DNA of 64,000 nt from Solea solea (lineage: Eukaryota; Chordata; Actinopteri; Pleuronectiformes; Soleidae). The translations under genes were made by a program, and so were the position numbers. Where the stretch lies: assembly GCF_958295425.1 (NCBI RefSeq), contig NC_081148.1, positions 8,279,466 through 8,343,465 on the forward strand. Reading direction: 5' to 3'. The notes beneath the pieces were generated by a model. The model searched no databases, had not been told where the DNA came from, and was given only the letters and a program-made list of their open reading frames with translations. How positions within the stretch are numbered: the stretch's first letter is position 1; each line of letters starts with the position of its first letter. Of the stretch, positions 13,427 through 26,888 are shown piece after piece.

Positions 13427-13501
13427 TTAGAGTTCATGAGCATGGGAAATATGTCCAAAAAGTATCATCATTTAGAGTATTTTACCACATTGATTGATAT
13501 T

Positions 13502-13830
13502 TAGGGGCCACACGGTTGGTGTAGTGGTTGGCACCCTTGCTTTTGCCCAGTTGGGCAGTTTCTGCATGAAGTTTGCATGTTCTCCCCCATGTGTGCGTGA
13601 GTTTTCTCCGGCTTTCCTCTCACAGTGCAAAAACATGCAGATTTTGGGAGCAGGGAAATTGGACACTCTAAATTGACCACAAGTGAGAGTGGATGGTCGT
13701 TTGTCTACATGTGTGGCCATGAGATGGACTCGCCGTTTGCCCTATGTCAGCATGGATTGGCACCAGCGCCCCCCGCCACCCTCATGTGGAGGATAAAGCG
13801 GTAGAAGGTGAGTGCGTGAGTGATGGATAT
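13502..13830 (+). mobile_element. Common teleost dispersed repeat with tRNA-like head
   Basis: It begins GGGGCCACACGGTTGGTGTA with GTGGTTGGCAC, an A-box-like start. It continues GTTTGCATGTTCTCCCCCAT and TTTTCTCCGGCTTTCCTCTC, then GACACTCTAAATTGACCACA, and ends with AGCGCCCCCCGCCACCCTCA and GAGGATAAAGCGGTAGAAGG. The usual B-box region appears deleted. Class assignment (SINE or other) is uncertain. An inverted copy is at about 30320-30510. Confidence 0.7.
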
Positions 13831-15570
13831 TTGGAAGAAATTTGGCGATATTGAGTTTAATTCATCCAGACTGAAGCCTGAAGAAAGCACAAAACACGAC
13901 AAAGCCTTCTGGTTTGAAAGGCGACTCCTTTATTTGCAATAAGAACTGAATATGAAAGGAAGTCTAGGGGAAAATGAGCCTACTTCTGACTTGTTAAGTA
14001 TTGTCATGGTCTCAAATGCAAGAAAATAGCACACATGAGTGGACACCACTGTGACTGATATCGTCCAACAGATGTCTGGATGCAGGTGACTCAATTTCTG
14101 GTTTCAAAAACTGACATGGTGCTGATTAAATGGTGAATCTGGAGGCTTCACATTGGCAGTTCTTTTTTTAATATATAGTTGATTTGTAGGGATTGCTCAA
14201 CACCATCTGTATTCAATACTGATACCTGTAAGATAACATTGAGTATCTCCTTCTACCAACTGTTACACTTGTTTTACATTAAAAATAACTTCTGTGCTGA
14301 CGCATTTGCCAGCTATTTGCAATAACCAGCCATGTCAAAAACATCACGCTACAAATTGTGTAACAAACAAATGCTGTGCTCCCATAAAGCACAGGAAATA
14401 TACACTTTGACTTTATTGCTTCTTGCTTTCTTTTAATGTTTTGGTTTTGGATTATTATTGGAATTTCCTTTTTCTCCAGATGCAGTGGTTTTGATCACTA
14501 ATACTGTGTATCGTGTAGAATCATGACCATCTATTAACATGCAAAATAAAACAACTGCTATTCTGACTGTAATTGCTAGTGCTGCAGATGAACAGGTCCA
14601 ACCAGAATAAGCATGCATTTTCATATTCTCAATGTGGTTGCTTTTCAAGTGATGGAAAAGGTTGGTTTGGGTTTCCCATCCTGTTTGAACCAACCAGTGA
14701 CATATCTTTGCAGACCAGCTTAACTATTTCCACTTAACTGATGTTATGTTATCCCTTTTTTGTCAACAATGTCCATAAGTTGAGAGGAAAATTCACTTAT
14801 ATATCTTTTTATCACACTCCTATAACCCATTATGCTAATTTGACCATGTTCTGTTGGGCGCTCACCTCCGTCTGTGTCCTTCTTGTATGCTGTGTGATGC
14901 TGGTTTGATACGGATGCTGAGCCGGTTACTTTATAGTCCAGGCAAGACGGAGCAGAAACGCAACATAATTGGTCTCATTTGCATAAAAGCCCTCAAGTAT
15001 ATGTGCATTCATATTTTGATGCCTGAGGCATTGTTACACAGAGAGCTATACATCTGAATTTCTGAGACTGAATGTGAAATGGCTTGTTGTTCCCTGCTGT
15101 GAAATGTCAATCAATTTGAGTAAAAGCCTTAGTGAATTTTACCGTTGGAAAACGTGATAAAATAACGTGTGCTCGCGTCTTCTTTCCAAATGTTACTGAG
15201 ATCGATTTAGCAGATGCATGGAAGATCAGTTAAATCCTACACTACTGGGTGCCGTACGTTATGAATACTCGGGGAGCGGGGATGACGGTTACACATTATG
15301 GGTCATTATAAATTTGCTACAAAAGGATTTTTTGGGAAAAAGTGACAGCCCTACTATGTGGAGACAGTCAGTATGTTTCCATGCACAGTCAAGCAGTCGA
15401 CTATGCAGTTCAACTGTTCTTGTCCTCGTACACAAGCACTGGTATGGAATCTATTTACTGAATATTGAATATTTCCTCTGCACAAGTGTGTCCACCTCAC
15501 TTGGGGGCGAAACACCCCTTTTCAGCTTGTTATAAGGCAGTTTCGGGTTCGTAAAGTCCGTCTTGTGCCG
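13831..15570. other. Gene-free stretch
   Basis: Non-coding DNA between two transposon copies. The open frames are short and show no family resemblance. I see nothing else that can be named. Confidence 0.45.
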
Positions 15571-15987
15571 GCCTGAATTCCACCGGCTCGCCTCAGCATG
15601 GCACGGCGTGATTCAGTTTCGTTTCCACTAGCATTCCACTAAAATCTGGTGTATTTAGTGACAGCAATGCTGATCGCGACCGGCATCACAAACCCTGCCG
15701 CTGCATTTCAGTGCATTGACTGTGTCAGACGGAGTCTGTGCTCCGGTCATGGAGGAAGTACTGAACAAATAGTTTTAATTAACTGATTCTAACTGCTTTA
15801 CAAGTCACTTGTGTGAGTGTCGTGTGTAAAACGAAGTCACCGCAGTTTCATGCAGCCGTGCAGTGATGACTCCCCCCACGTTGAGTAGGTTCTTTTGTAG
15901 TGGAAACACAACCTAAACCGTGACGTGCCGTGCCATGCCGTGCCGAGGTGAGGCGAGGCGAGCTGGGACCATAGTGGAAAAGGGCCA
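15571..15987. mobile_element. Diverged second copy of the 12797-13426 transposon family
   Basis: It shares TCTGGTGTATTTAGTGACAG, CCTGCCGCTG, GCAGTTTCATGCAGCCGTGC and CCCCACGTTGAGTAGGT with the first copy, in the same order. It ends AGTGGAAAAGGGCCA followed by TTA. The left terminus is degraded. It lacks the first copy's internal duplication and long GT run. Confidence 0.7.
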
Positions 15988-17220
15988 TTATTCTCCTGTG
16001 TTTCTCTATTATTACAAGGTATTAGTCAAAGGACGGGAAGTGTGGCACATGTGCAGAGCACCACAGCCTGCTCGAGTCCAACTTTGGTCCGACTCAAGGT
16101 AACTTGACACCCAGTTGCATTGTTAGTCAGTGTTAGTCTGACATCACGACATTTAAGTGAAGTACTATGTCAGTCCGATTAATACATGCATTTGTAAAAG
16201 TCCAATTTTAGTCAAACACAACAAACAACAATGCCATGTAAACATACTGAGGGACAATGAGAGGAAAGAGTGGAGAGACACACTATTTTTCGCTCCATTT
16301 CTGTCACTCCATACATTTAAACTGCCATAGGAGCACAAAGGAGGATTTATCGTTCCCCTCCCTCCTCGCTATGCCACCTCATCAAAGTGTGAGGTGAGAA
16401 CGGGCATACATTCACTGACAAACAGCCAAACCTCACAAGCAGAGACGACCACCTCTTTGTGGAGTTCTGGCTCCTGATTGGATTAAGTGTTGTGTGATAT
16501 AGTGGAAAAGCTTCTCCAGAGCCTGAGAATGAGAAACTCAGGTCACTGAGCAAACACTGTAGATCAGAGACAGCTGTCAGAATATAGAGCTATTTAACAC
16601 AGATTCTGGCTTAAGGATTTCACTGTCAGCAGCTTTAACTTCTGTGTAAATGCATTTTTAGAAGTTTATTCTACTTAAAACAAAAATCCAATGGATGTTA
16701 TATCATTGTGCTTACAGGGCTGGGACAATATGCTTTTGACAAAATTCTATTGTATAAGAACACATGGCTGCTGATTCCATTTGAAAAGCAATTCTTCGAG
16801 AATTGCAATCCAATAGAATAAATAATTGCAATTTTCTTTTCCTCCTGAATCCAAAACTGAATGATACATTTTCTTGTAGGCAAAAACCAACCGGTCATTT
16901 TCACATTTTAACATTCAGCCACCCTGGCTAAAATAACACAAGCACAACCAGTCCAAGTAGAAAATACAGAGGGTTGTTTTTTTTTTAGCTTTGACGACTC
17001 AGTTTTCACTGAGCTAGTGCTGAAAATAAAATAAAATGAACACAAAAACAGGACTCAGTACAAATGTGAGGTTTTCACATTTCGGAAAACACGGATAAAA
17101 AAAATCAACTTTTTGAGGCTTGAATTGGGCACTGTCACTTTTAGCTGCTCCTGTTTATCGATCCAGTTAAAGTAAGATTCAGCGGGAGAAAAGTAGTTTT
17201 ACATTCTTATCACGTGGGTG
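15988..17220. other. Gene-free stretch with a diverged repeat near its start
   Basis: CGAGTCCAACTTTGGTCCGA at about 16073 recurs in related form at about 25367-25385, and other phrases of a CCGACTAA-type repeat are shared by 16080-16240 and 25130-25500. GGGCTGGGACAATATGCTTT at 16719 looks like a transposon end. No gene was seen. Confidence 0.4.
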
Positions 17221-17450
17221 TGAAACGTACGGCTCACGGGCCAGAACCGGCACAGCTGAGCGTTCAATCCGGCCTGCAGGATCAATTTGTGGAAATTTGG
17301 AAAAACATACTTTATTAAATGTTAAAAAAAAGAAGGAAAAATTTGGAGTTCTTGTTGATTTAAAGGTTATGATACTATTATTTTATTGGTCCAGCCCACT
17401 TGAGATCATGCACTATATGTGGCCCCTGAACTGAAATGACACACCTGTTC
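17215..17450 (+). mobile_element. Non-autonomous DNA element of the CGGGCCAGAACCGGC type
   Basis: CACGGGCCAGAACCGGCACA near the left end and ATATGTGGCCCCTGAACTGA at the right end match a widespread vertebrate repeat whose consensus carries GGGCCAAATCCGGCCC and TGGCCCCTGAACT. No coding capacity. Confidence 0.55.
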
Positions 17451-18274
17451 AAATATAAATCATAGTGTCTTAACATTTGATTATTTTCCCCTTGTATAAA
17501 GTTAGTGTACAATAAAAAAATGTCTATCACAAGCATCCTTAGCACAGATTAGAGCGAGACAAATAAACAACATGGGTGACTGCCAGGTATTTCACACCAC
17601 TACCCTTCTGTGTGTAATGTTATTTCACTATCCCCCCTATTTACTTCCATTTTTCTCACACAATCTGTCTCCCCTTTTCCTTTCCCCCCCCTTCTAATGT
17701 GCCCCGTCTCGTGTGACTCTCAACCCTTCCCTAATTACTTAACAGGCATGACAAATGATGCTCCCAAACTCTTCCACAAAAGAAAACATGTCAGACCAAG
17801 CAAACACCTGTTCGTGCAGTATTCATTCTCAACCCCCAACTCTGTCCCAACCTGTTGGTGTGGGTGAGCCGGTGCTGTTCTGTCTCTGAATCAATGTGTC
17901 ACCAGGGAAAAGCGTGTACGACTAACCAAAATAAAGTATTCACAATGCTGAGCTCTGAGTGTGTGTGTGTGTGTGCGCGCGTTATTATGATGTGTTGAGA
18001 TGTATATACTGTATATATATGTTTATACAGAGCACAACGAGCCGCCTGGCATGTGTGTATGCACACACACACGCACACACACACATGCATCTGCAGAAGC
18101 CTGATGAAATATTCACCCCGTCACTCCAGGTGGTTTAGCTGTGCCGATACACACGGCTCATATAGTTCCTGCTACATGAATATGTATATGATTTTTATCC
18201 AGAGAACTCTCCTTTGGGGATAAAATAACAACCCTGAGTATTTAAAATCATTAATTTTATGGTAAAGAAGGATA

Positions 18275-18279
18275 TATAC

Positions 18280-18341
<62 letters not shown>

Positions 18342-18370
18342 AGGGAGAGAGAGAGAGAGAGAGAGAGAGC
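18275..18370. repeat. Composite (TA)n-(GA)n microsatellite
   Basis: A long TA run (about 18285-18337) passes through a TGTATA junction into a GA run (18344-18369). All open frames here (Ile-Tyr and Arg-Glu repeats) are products of the repeat. Confidence 0.95.
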
Positions 18371-18925
18371 ATATAAGCTCATACAGAAGCAGCTCTCCTG
18401 TGGAATGCTGTAAGTATGGACCTGTCATAACTGTACTTCTTTTTGACATTTAAGCTGAAGGTCAGAAAATGTATTACTGACTCATTGGTCCAGTGTGGTT
18501 CACAGCCTTTCTCATCTTGATTCTATGAAGTCTTTTTACATTCAGGCATAAAATATGCAGAGTGTGTGTGTGTGTGTATCTGCATGCGTGACCCTCCAGT
18601 GAGAAAAACAAATGTCCTTTTTGGCGTGGAAAAATAAAGTCTATGCAGATTTTTTTTTTTCACGAGATGGAGAATTTACCATGCAAAGGCTTGTCCACTG
18701 ACTAACAGGGAACATGAGCTGGGCTGAGATTATCATGGGAATCGTAACGTCTACCCTGTTTACGTAATTCACAGAAAAACAGATAAATAAAACACATTTT
18801 GTGGTTTAAATGGGGTTGGCCACGTTTTAATGGGATAATGAGCACTTTCATTATATTCTGTACATTTAGATGAGAATACCACTGATGGATTTTGAGTGAA
18901 CTTTGCAATGAGTGTGTTTTCAATA

Positions 18926-18951
18926 AAGAGAGAGAGAGAGAGAGAGAGAGA
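18926..18951. repeat. (GA)n microsatellite
   Basis: About 13 GA units with no interruption. Confidence 0.95.
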
Positions 18952-19207
18952 AGTATGTGCGTCGTGCGGTAATATGTGTGGGTGTGCGCACAGAGGTTCT
19001 GTAAGTGAGTGCTTTCATTGTTAGGAGAACTGACAGGGTAACGTCCAGAGTGTGTGACGTGAACCCAGCAGCAGTGTACTGTGTGTGGGCAGGAAGGACA
19101 GAGGAGCTCAGCCTGTCTCCATCCATCAGCGCCGCAGTCTGCTCAGCAAACTGGCACCTGATGATGATGTACGAGAGGACTGCCAGATGACTAACAAGAA
19201 AACACAC

Positions 19208-19260
19208 ACTGATGTGCACACACTCACACACACACACACACACACACTCACACACACACC
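19208..19260. repeat. (CA)n microsatellite, interrupted
   Basis: CA dinucleotide runs broken by CACT units. Confidence 0.9.
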
Positions 19261-20489
19261 GAGCATCAGATCCACTGTGAAACCCCATATTCATACACAG
19301 GGAGGAAACTCTGTGCAGCAGTAGCTTTGCATGTGTGCCTCATTCCCCTAGGATTTATCCTCTGCACAAATCCTGACAGACTATTGTGGTCGCGAGACTA
19401 TCTTTGCTTAGTCTCGAGAGATTGTCAGCTCAGACCACAGATTTGTTTGTTACATTTATGGCGTAGAATCAGAATGACTTCCACACGCCACTTTTCAGAT
19501 GCTTTGGTGTTGTGATAGTTTAGTTTGTCTGCGTCCTCAGTAATCACCCCCAAAACAACACAACGTCACCGTTGTCTTCTTCTGATGAACAAGGAGTGCA
19601 TGGATGCAGGGCAAGCTGAGCTCACAGTGCCTTCTGCTGGACAACTTGGTTATTACTTCAAACTGTCTGGTGCACTTTTAGGCTATGGATCAGAGATGGG
19701 AGTAGGTCACACATCAGCATGTCTATCAAGTCATGTCATCAAGTCATGTGACTCGAGTCCCCAACCTCTGCTATAGATAGCTTGCACTTGAACTTTTAAA
19801 TGTTCCTTAATACTTACAATTCCTTATCTAGCATATCAGCCATGTTTAAAAAATTCCTTTCAAATAAAAAACATTATAGAATTACATTTCATAGGAACAT
19901 ATTTACTCCCAAGATTACCTTTATTTTGACATATCACACTTACATGTTTGAGGCAAACTTCTTACCCAGAGATAGAGAGGTTGGCAGTGATATTTCTTAA
20001 TGTTTTTTTTTTGCTCTCAGTGCAAAACAAAATTCTCCTTTTGGGACAGGAAAGGTCTCATTAAATATGAGCAATATGAGAGATGTCTGCCAAGCAGCCG
20101 ACCACAATTGGAGTCAGGTTTGAGACCAAAAGTTGAGTCTATCATGTCCCAGTGTGTTTTACTGCCGCTATGAGGACACCGAATGAGTTTTAACGCTTAA
20201 CCCTACAACATGTGTTTCTTATGCAGAGGTTGCTGATGTTTTCTGGGTCCTAACCAGGTGCCTTTTGTGTTAAATCCAACTCTATTCATGATCAAACAAT
20301 GGTTATCATCACCTGCATTTCCTCATTTCTGCTTAAAGAACATTTGGAGACATGTAAATATATTGACATCATTTTGCTTCAGAAAATATTCCTTATGAAA
20401 CATGACTGAGTTCTGTGGGAAGGTAGTTTTTAGGAGACTGTGTTTCCGATATACTATATACCTGCATTAACGACATATTTCTCTATTTT

Positions 20490-20665
20490 CCTTCCCTTCA
20501 CTGGCTGCCTCTGCGTGTTTTAGCACTGATTTCAAAAGATTGCTCTTGATTTTTAAGGGCCTGACTTGTATGACAGCAGCATCTAAATCATCACTTTCCC
20601 GCCTGTAGATTCACAGTAAAGCCCTGCAAGCTCGTCATCAGTCAAGGTTCTTCGTGTACTGCTTG
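20490..20665 (+). mobile_element. LINE (L2/Rex-like) reverse transcriptase relic
   Basis: TTCACTGGCTGCCTCTGCGT translates to an LHWLPLR-like motif, followed by a degraded FKILLLTYKALHG-type segment with stops. This is the signature near the C-terminus of L2-like and related teleost LINE proteins. Very short and inactive. Confidence 0.5.
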
Positions 20666-23400
20666 AGGAGACATCTCTAATGTATTTTTCTGATCGCTTC
20701 TCAGACGTGAATATCTAAAAGGTCCAAAACAAGCTGCTGAAGTAAAAGCAGACGTGAACTGAGCTTCTGTAGTGAGTGACAGCGACGCTGCTGTGAGGAA
20801 GTTGTGTTTTCTCTTGCTGCAACTTTCGGACACACACACAAACACACGCTGTCTGTACATGCCAGGACTGTGAGGGTTAGGATAAAACGTTTTGTGGATG
20901 CTTTTTGACATATTTAGCCAAGGAGGCGGGCACTGCTTTTCTCACTCCTCAGGTGAGTCTGCAGAGCTTTTAAAAGGATGACCCTTGGTCCGTAAATCAA
21001 CTCACTGCCATCTTGTCATCTCACTTTACGAGCCTAGCTGTAATAGTTGTGCTTTCCTTCCATTAGTCATGACATAAAACACAACACTCACCACAGACAC
21101 AAAAACAAAACACTGCAACACTGAGCAACACAGTCTTGTTGGGAGTCTTGTGGAGCTCATCTGATTGAATGTTGGAAAATAACAGTGTCATGTTCTCAGC
21201 GACTGTGCAAGGTTCCCCACTTGAAAGGGATTGAGTTTCTATCCAAAAAAGAACTGGATTCCACTCAAACACTTTATGATCCTCATTCATTTTTATTCCA
21301 TTCCATTAAATTTCTCACTTTCAGTTGATGGCTGATGAATAGTAACCCACTGAATAGTAAATGCAAATTGCTAAATGCAAACTAAAATCATCATTGTTAG
21401 TCATAAATGTAACTTACATAATACCATAAACATTTCTCCTATCAACCAGTTTTCTTTTTAATCTCTTCACATTAAGCATTATTAGTTTTGTCGTAAGGAA
21501 AATTCTTTTATCAAATACATTATTTTTAATCAAATTAAAACATGTATTATATTTTTAACTAATATTTTAACTCATTTTCATCCACCACACCCTTAATGTG
21601 CAAAATCCCATCATTAAAGTGTCTATATATGATAATTAATTCCGCACCACTTGCGACTACCTAGTCCCATCCTAAATAATAAATAGCTTTTCCCTCATTA
21701 TTTCAACCAAATGCCAGCGACTCAAACATGAGCAATATAAATAATAATGTGGAATAACGGCGGCGATGTCTGCCAACAAACAGTCACAGTCTCAAAGTTG
21801 ATATGAAGTAGGCATGGGACGATATAAAAATGTCCCGCCATGATTATCCTGACTGAAAAATATGTTTAAATATAGTTTTTTCAATTCTTACACAGGCATA
21901 GCTTTCCGTCTGCACATAGGGTGGTCAGAAAGATTGCAAACAGGATACATATTTCATTTAATAACCTCATAATAAATCCTAAATGAGGAAAGATTGTGGA
22001 TAAATCGTCCACTATTTTGATGATCTAATAATTTTTTTTTTACATTTAAATGTTTCTGCTTCTTAAATTTTCTCATCCATATAACAATTAAATCATTAAA
22101 ATGCAATTGTTTTAGTTTATAAGCACATTATATAAAAGAAAATCTAAAATCAGTATAGATAAGATGTTGCGCAGGGGAGGTTAGAAGTCTGAAAGGCTTA
22201 TAAAGATTATTTTTTGGCAATTTTGTTAAGGTTTTGGGACAAAACAAGACAAGAGAACATCATAATTTTGAGTTTCGGGAACAACCGATCAACAGCTTAC
22301 AACATTTTCGGACATTTATGGAAAATAATCTTTACAAAAAGAAAATATTAGTGTTTTTCTTCATTCACGATTCTCACAATAATAAAAACTCACCACACTG
22401 AAATTATTGTACGCGCTTGTATCGCGATGATATCGTATATATGGTCACTAATATGAAGTATGCAGTCTTTCTCCATCAAAGCCAACCCAACACACACTCA
22501 CACACAACCTACACACTTCCTCTGTGACCCTTGAATGTCACAGTATATTTGTCATTGCCGTGTCCACTGATGTCGCAGCCACTCACCAGCGAGCTCTGAT
22601 TGATGTAGCCCACTGGTTCTGATAAAAACCTACATCAAAGCTGACTGCTCATCAAATCTTACCACTCACACGATGTCTAATGAGCTCATTTCTTTTTGTC
22701 CCCCTCCACATCTGAAAGTGTACTTAATGTAGAAAGATGAGGAAGTGGGAGCAATGTGGGTGTAATGCTCATGGGGGATCCAAGCATACGCTTTTCTACT
22801 GCACTGGTGATACTAGCAAAATGTCCTCAAATGAAAATACTTAAAATAATGAATATTTAGGTAGAAGAACAAGTACTAAAAACCTACTGAGATAAAAGTA
22901 AGTTTAAATGTAGTCTGGGTAATTAAATAGTGTTTTGCTTGTCATCTGTGTCCCTATTACAACAATCTAATAACTGTGTGAGTGAATATTGTCTTTGGGT
23001 CTGCTGTGGTGGCTGGGATTTGTTCTGTGGGAAGTGTTTTGTATAGGATGGGGTTTTTTTAATAATAACATGCTGTACATTACTTTACCTCCATCCTGGT
23101 TAAAACCAATACACAAATATATGAAATATTAACTTAATGGATGGCAACATAATAGATATGGCTTCTTTCCAACATGTGTGCATTGTGTCATTTTATTTCA
23201 AAAACAATGTATTGTTCAGTCCTTTTCTCTGAATACAGTTTTGTCTTTTGTGTTGTTTTTCTCCCAGGACAAGTTCATAAGCATGATTGAAAACCAGCGC
23301 TGGCAGCGAAATGACACGGTCTGCAATTTGGGGCTGAGTCCATCTCATCTATCAGTGTACCAGACCTTTTAAGTCCAAACCTTACAAGAGAGGTACAAAC
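20666..23400. other. Gene-free stretch with decayed element ends
   Basis: AT-rich DNA. TAGGCATGGGACGATATAAA at about 21811 and GTATCGCGATGATATCGTAT at about 22418 resemble the two ends of a common teleost element family with GACGATAT ends; I could not prove paired termini. No gene was seen. Confidence 0.4.
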
Positions 23401-23407
23401 AGTGTCT

Positions 23408-23414
23408 TATATAT

Positions 23415-23477
<63 letters not shown>

Positions 23478-23483
23478 TATATA
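23408..23483. repeat. (AC)n-(AT)n compound microsatellite
   Basis: ATATACACAC passes into a long AT run with a single AAATA interruption near its end. Confidence 0.95.
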
Positions 23484-26400
23484 TTACATACTACTGTATA
23501 CTGGTGAGAGCCCCACCTGATAAATCAGTTGGCCACTAAAAATCATTATTTTATATGTACTACAGTATGTCTATAAATGTATATCAGCAAATATATTGGT
23601 ATAAGAATCCGCCATAAATCTCACATAGGTCACACTCTTCTATCGGTTACTATAAGCTTCTACTACATGCGTAAATTTGAGGAAGATAAAATGTATGTTC
23701 TGGTGTTGATAGTTTTGCGGTCCGTCTCTGTTGTGAAGAATTTTGCCGTACGATCTTTGGAGGTAGTCTCACACAGGAAAATAAACTATCTATCTATAAA
23801 ATAAACATATGTACAGTGTCAAACTTATAAACCTATTATAAACCTAATAATGTGCTTCATGACACAAGCACACATGTCAGGTATACCTCTCCCATGTACC
23901 AGGTGGGCGCCCCAAAAGTGAACGCGGGGACGTAAAATCACAAAGGTTCCACATGACAACTTAAACTCCCGTGAAAATAACACGTGTGTAGTGAATTGCA
24001 GTACATAACAAATACGCTTCCGTAACTGACCCTGTTACATTGACATAATCTTGGCAAAGTAAACTTTCATTTCATACATCGTGTATCTTTTAGTATGTGT
24101 TCGGATATAATGCACACACAGCTAAAATCCTCCTGTGTGCACATGGTCCCTGTGAATGTCGGTCTTTATTTTAAAACACAGATGTTTCTTTAAACAAAAC
24201 TGCTATTGTGTTTTCCCTGCACTGAAAAACCTTGAACATCTCTGTTGTCACCTTCACGTCATTCACGCCCTCACAAAACTTTGTTTCCAGCTTTCTGTTC
24301 TGTCCCCACATCACATGGTGCAAGCCGGTGACCCGCACATAAAAATGCTCACGGTATCTGTGCTGTGTTACACTGTCCAGCAAAGACATGGAATACACGC
24401 ACACGCACGCACGCGCCACCTTGTTACCCAGTCGTAGCTATTCCTGCAAACACCGGAACACATCATGACAGTATTTATACACACATACACAGACACACGC
24501 ATCACTCCTTCTGTTCATCCTATCTAACAGGTCCTTAGTATTTTCCAACATTTTCCACTGGGTTCTAGCCAACATCCTCCTCCCTACCTAGAAGTAACTC
24601 TGAACCTAAACAAAGAGACTCTTTTATGTGCTCAGGTGTCTCAAATGTCGCCATGTTCTTGGGAAACAAAGTGCAGTCTCTTTGGGAGGCCTTTGATGTT
24701 CGCCTGAATGCAGGTTACATTTTTCCCTCTTAGATAAATGTAGCTGCAGTGACTGCGCGGTCTGTGGGTGCAACAGAGTTTTGCAGTGTTTCCTGTTTCA
24801 ATTTAAAGGTTCTGGGGTAATCTCTCCATATCCGAAACTATCCACTAATACATGGGTTGACATGGGTTTTATTGGATTAATCGTTGAAGTCTTTATTAGG
24901 GCTGCAACTGCTAATTACTTTGATAGTGGACTGGTCATCAAATAGTTATTGAATGATTAATCAACTAATCAAATAATCTTAAAATTCCATGCAAGTTCAG
25001 AATAAACAGCCTAGAAGAGCGTCAGGCTATTTGAAGTACTAAGCTGTCCATCAGAGGGCACTGTGAGCACAGCTTTACCTGCATCCCTGATCAGAAGAAG
25101 AACACTCAGCAAGTTTACATGCAGTTTAATTCAGCTGATGCCATAGTCCGACTAAGACAGGCAATCGGACAACTTGCAGAGTCTGAGTACACGCGCAGAG
25201 GAGAAAATCTATTCATTGGCCATGTACGTCTGACTCCGCCGCCGTAGTTGGTACTGTATCTCTCTGTATGTTAGTGCTTATTGAATCAGTTTCCTGTTGA
25301 CCTTTCGTTAGAAAAACAAACTAGGAACGGCGAGATGGATCGTGCTGTGATTCTGTAAGTTTCGCCAAGTCCAACTCTGGTCCGACTAACACAATCATAG
25401 ACGTAATGTATGCAATGTGTGCACATGAGCATGAGCCTCAAGGCTAGCTCGAATTTAGTCAGACTAACTGACATTAAGAAACGATTGTCTAAATCTGACT
25501 AAAATAAGAGTGTTTTGTTTTTTTAGAGTGACTCATTTAGTTGACTCATTAGTGACAATGGAGGACACAAACCAACTAAACGATCCTCTTGAGGAGACAA
25601 TCACAACACCAAAGCATCAAAAGAGCAGCATGTGGACCAAAGATTGCAAAGGAGCAAACAAATATGCGGACTCAGAGTAACCTTCTTGCTTTACTAGCAC
25701 CATGTTGCTGTTGCCTCCATCTGTCTCAACATAAAATGAATAACTTTCAATGTGGAGCTTGAGATTGCAACCTGGCAACATGAGATCTAAACACCGCTAC
25801 ACTGAGAAACATGGATGGAGCTGTGTGTAGATGACAGACTTTATCAACATTGTGTGAACTCAATGAAGTTTTTACTATAATTATGCAATTGCATTTCTAT
25901 GATGCATCACTGTCTAGCAATCGATGAAATATAGTTTGCCACCATTTTCAAAAATATTCCATAATGACAATTTCAACTCCTTGACGTCTCCCTGATCTGC
26001 AAGCACTATGTCCATGGGCTGATTGAGTTAAGATTAAATAGGTTGTTTTATTGATTTTAAAAAAAAGTCAGCGTAATTGAAGGTGGCAGTTAATGCATCA
26101 CATATTCTACACAAATCTGTGCAGTGAGCAGTCAAACCTGGACTGAGGTTAATGATTAGAACAAAACTAGTGTCTGACTCCTTGCAGATCATGAGACCGG
26201 GTTGAAGTGCTACCTGTCGATTCTCCAGATTGGCTCCGCGATCGATGGTGGATGCACTCACTGTGTGAGTAAATCTCCCTCTCTCACACACAGATTTCAT
26301 GGACACATAAACGCGTCAATATGGCATGCAGATTACACACTATAATCGACTCCCTTCTAGAGGAAAATGCTTGTTCATTTAACTGACAACTGCAATTTTG

Positions 26401-26888
26401 AAAAGCCATCTGGTCATGTAGTTATGGAGCAAACTGCAGCCCAGAGACTGAAAGATGTACAGTGCATGACCTGAGAGTCAACGCAAAGACTCTTAGTGCT
26501 CATGTGTTATTGCAAATACAGCATGGTATTCCTCAAGGAGGCAGTCTTGACCCGGTTTTGTTTTCATTATTATAGCCTGTGTGTTTCAACATAAATAACC
26601 CTCAGTTCTGTTGTGCCCCAGAGCTCATTAAAGTATAGATGAGTAAAAAAAAGTTTCATAAAGTAAATGAGGGGGATGTGAATTTCTGTATAAAACCCAA
26701 AAGCAGCAAGAAAACAAGTAAATGCAACTCTGATTTAATGTTAAAAAAGTTTTGTCTAAATGATGATGCTGAATTTCTCCAGCATTTTAGACTATTGTAA
26801 ATCCATTTATAGCATATTATTATCATTATTATTATTATAGCTTTTTCTTTATGTTTTAGAATTAATTCCAAAGTTCTTTGCCTTTTTT
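23484..26888. other. Gene-free stretch with repeat fragments
   Basis: Contains a truncated GGGCTGCAACTGCTAATTAC element piece at about 24897-24990 and a CCGACTAA-type repeat at about 25130-25500 related to 16080-16240. Nothing gene-like was recognised. Confidence 0.4.

Noticed and set aside
18172..18453. Open frames with Ile-Tyr and Arg-Glu repeats on both strands
   Set aside because: Products of the TA and GA microsatellite; no unique protein-like sequence.
25558..25680. Small plus-strand open frame starting MEDTNQLNDP
   Set aside because: About 40 codons, no conserved motif and no neighbouring exon; likely chance.
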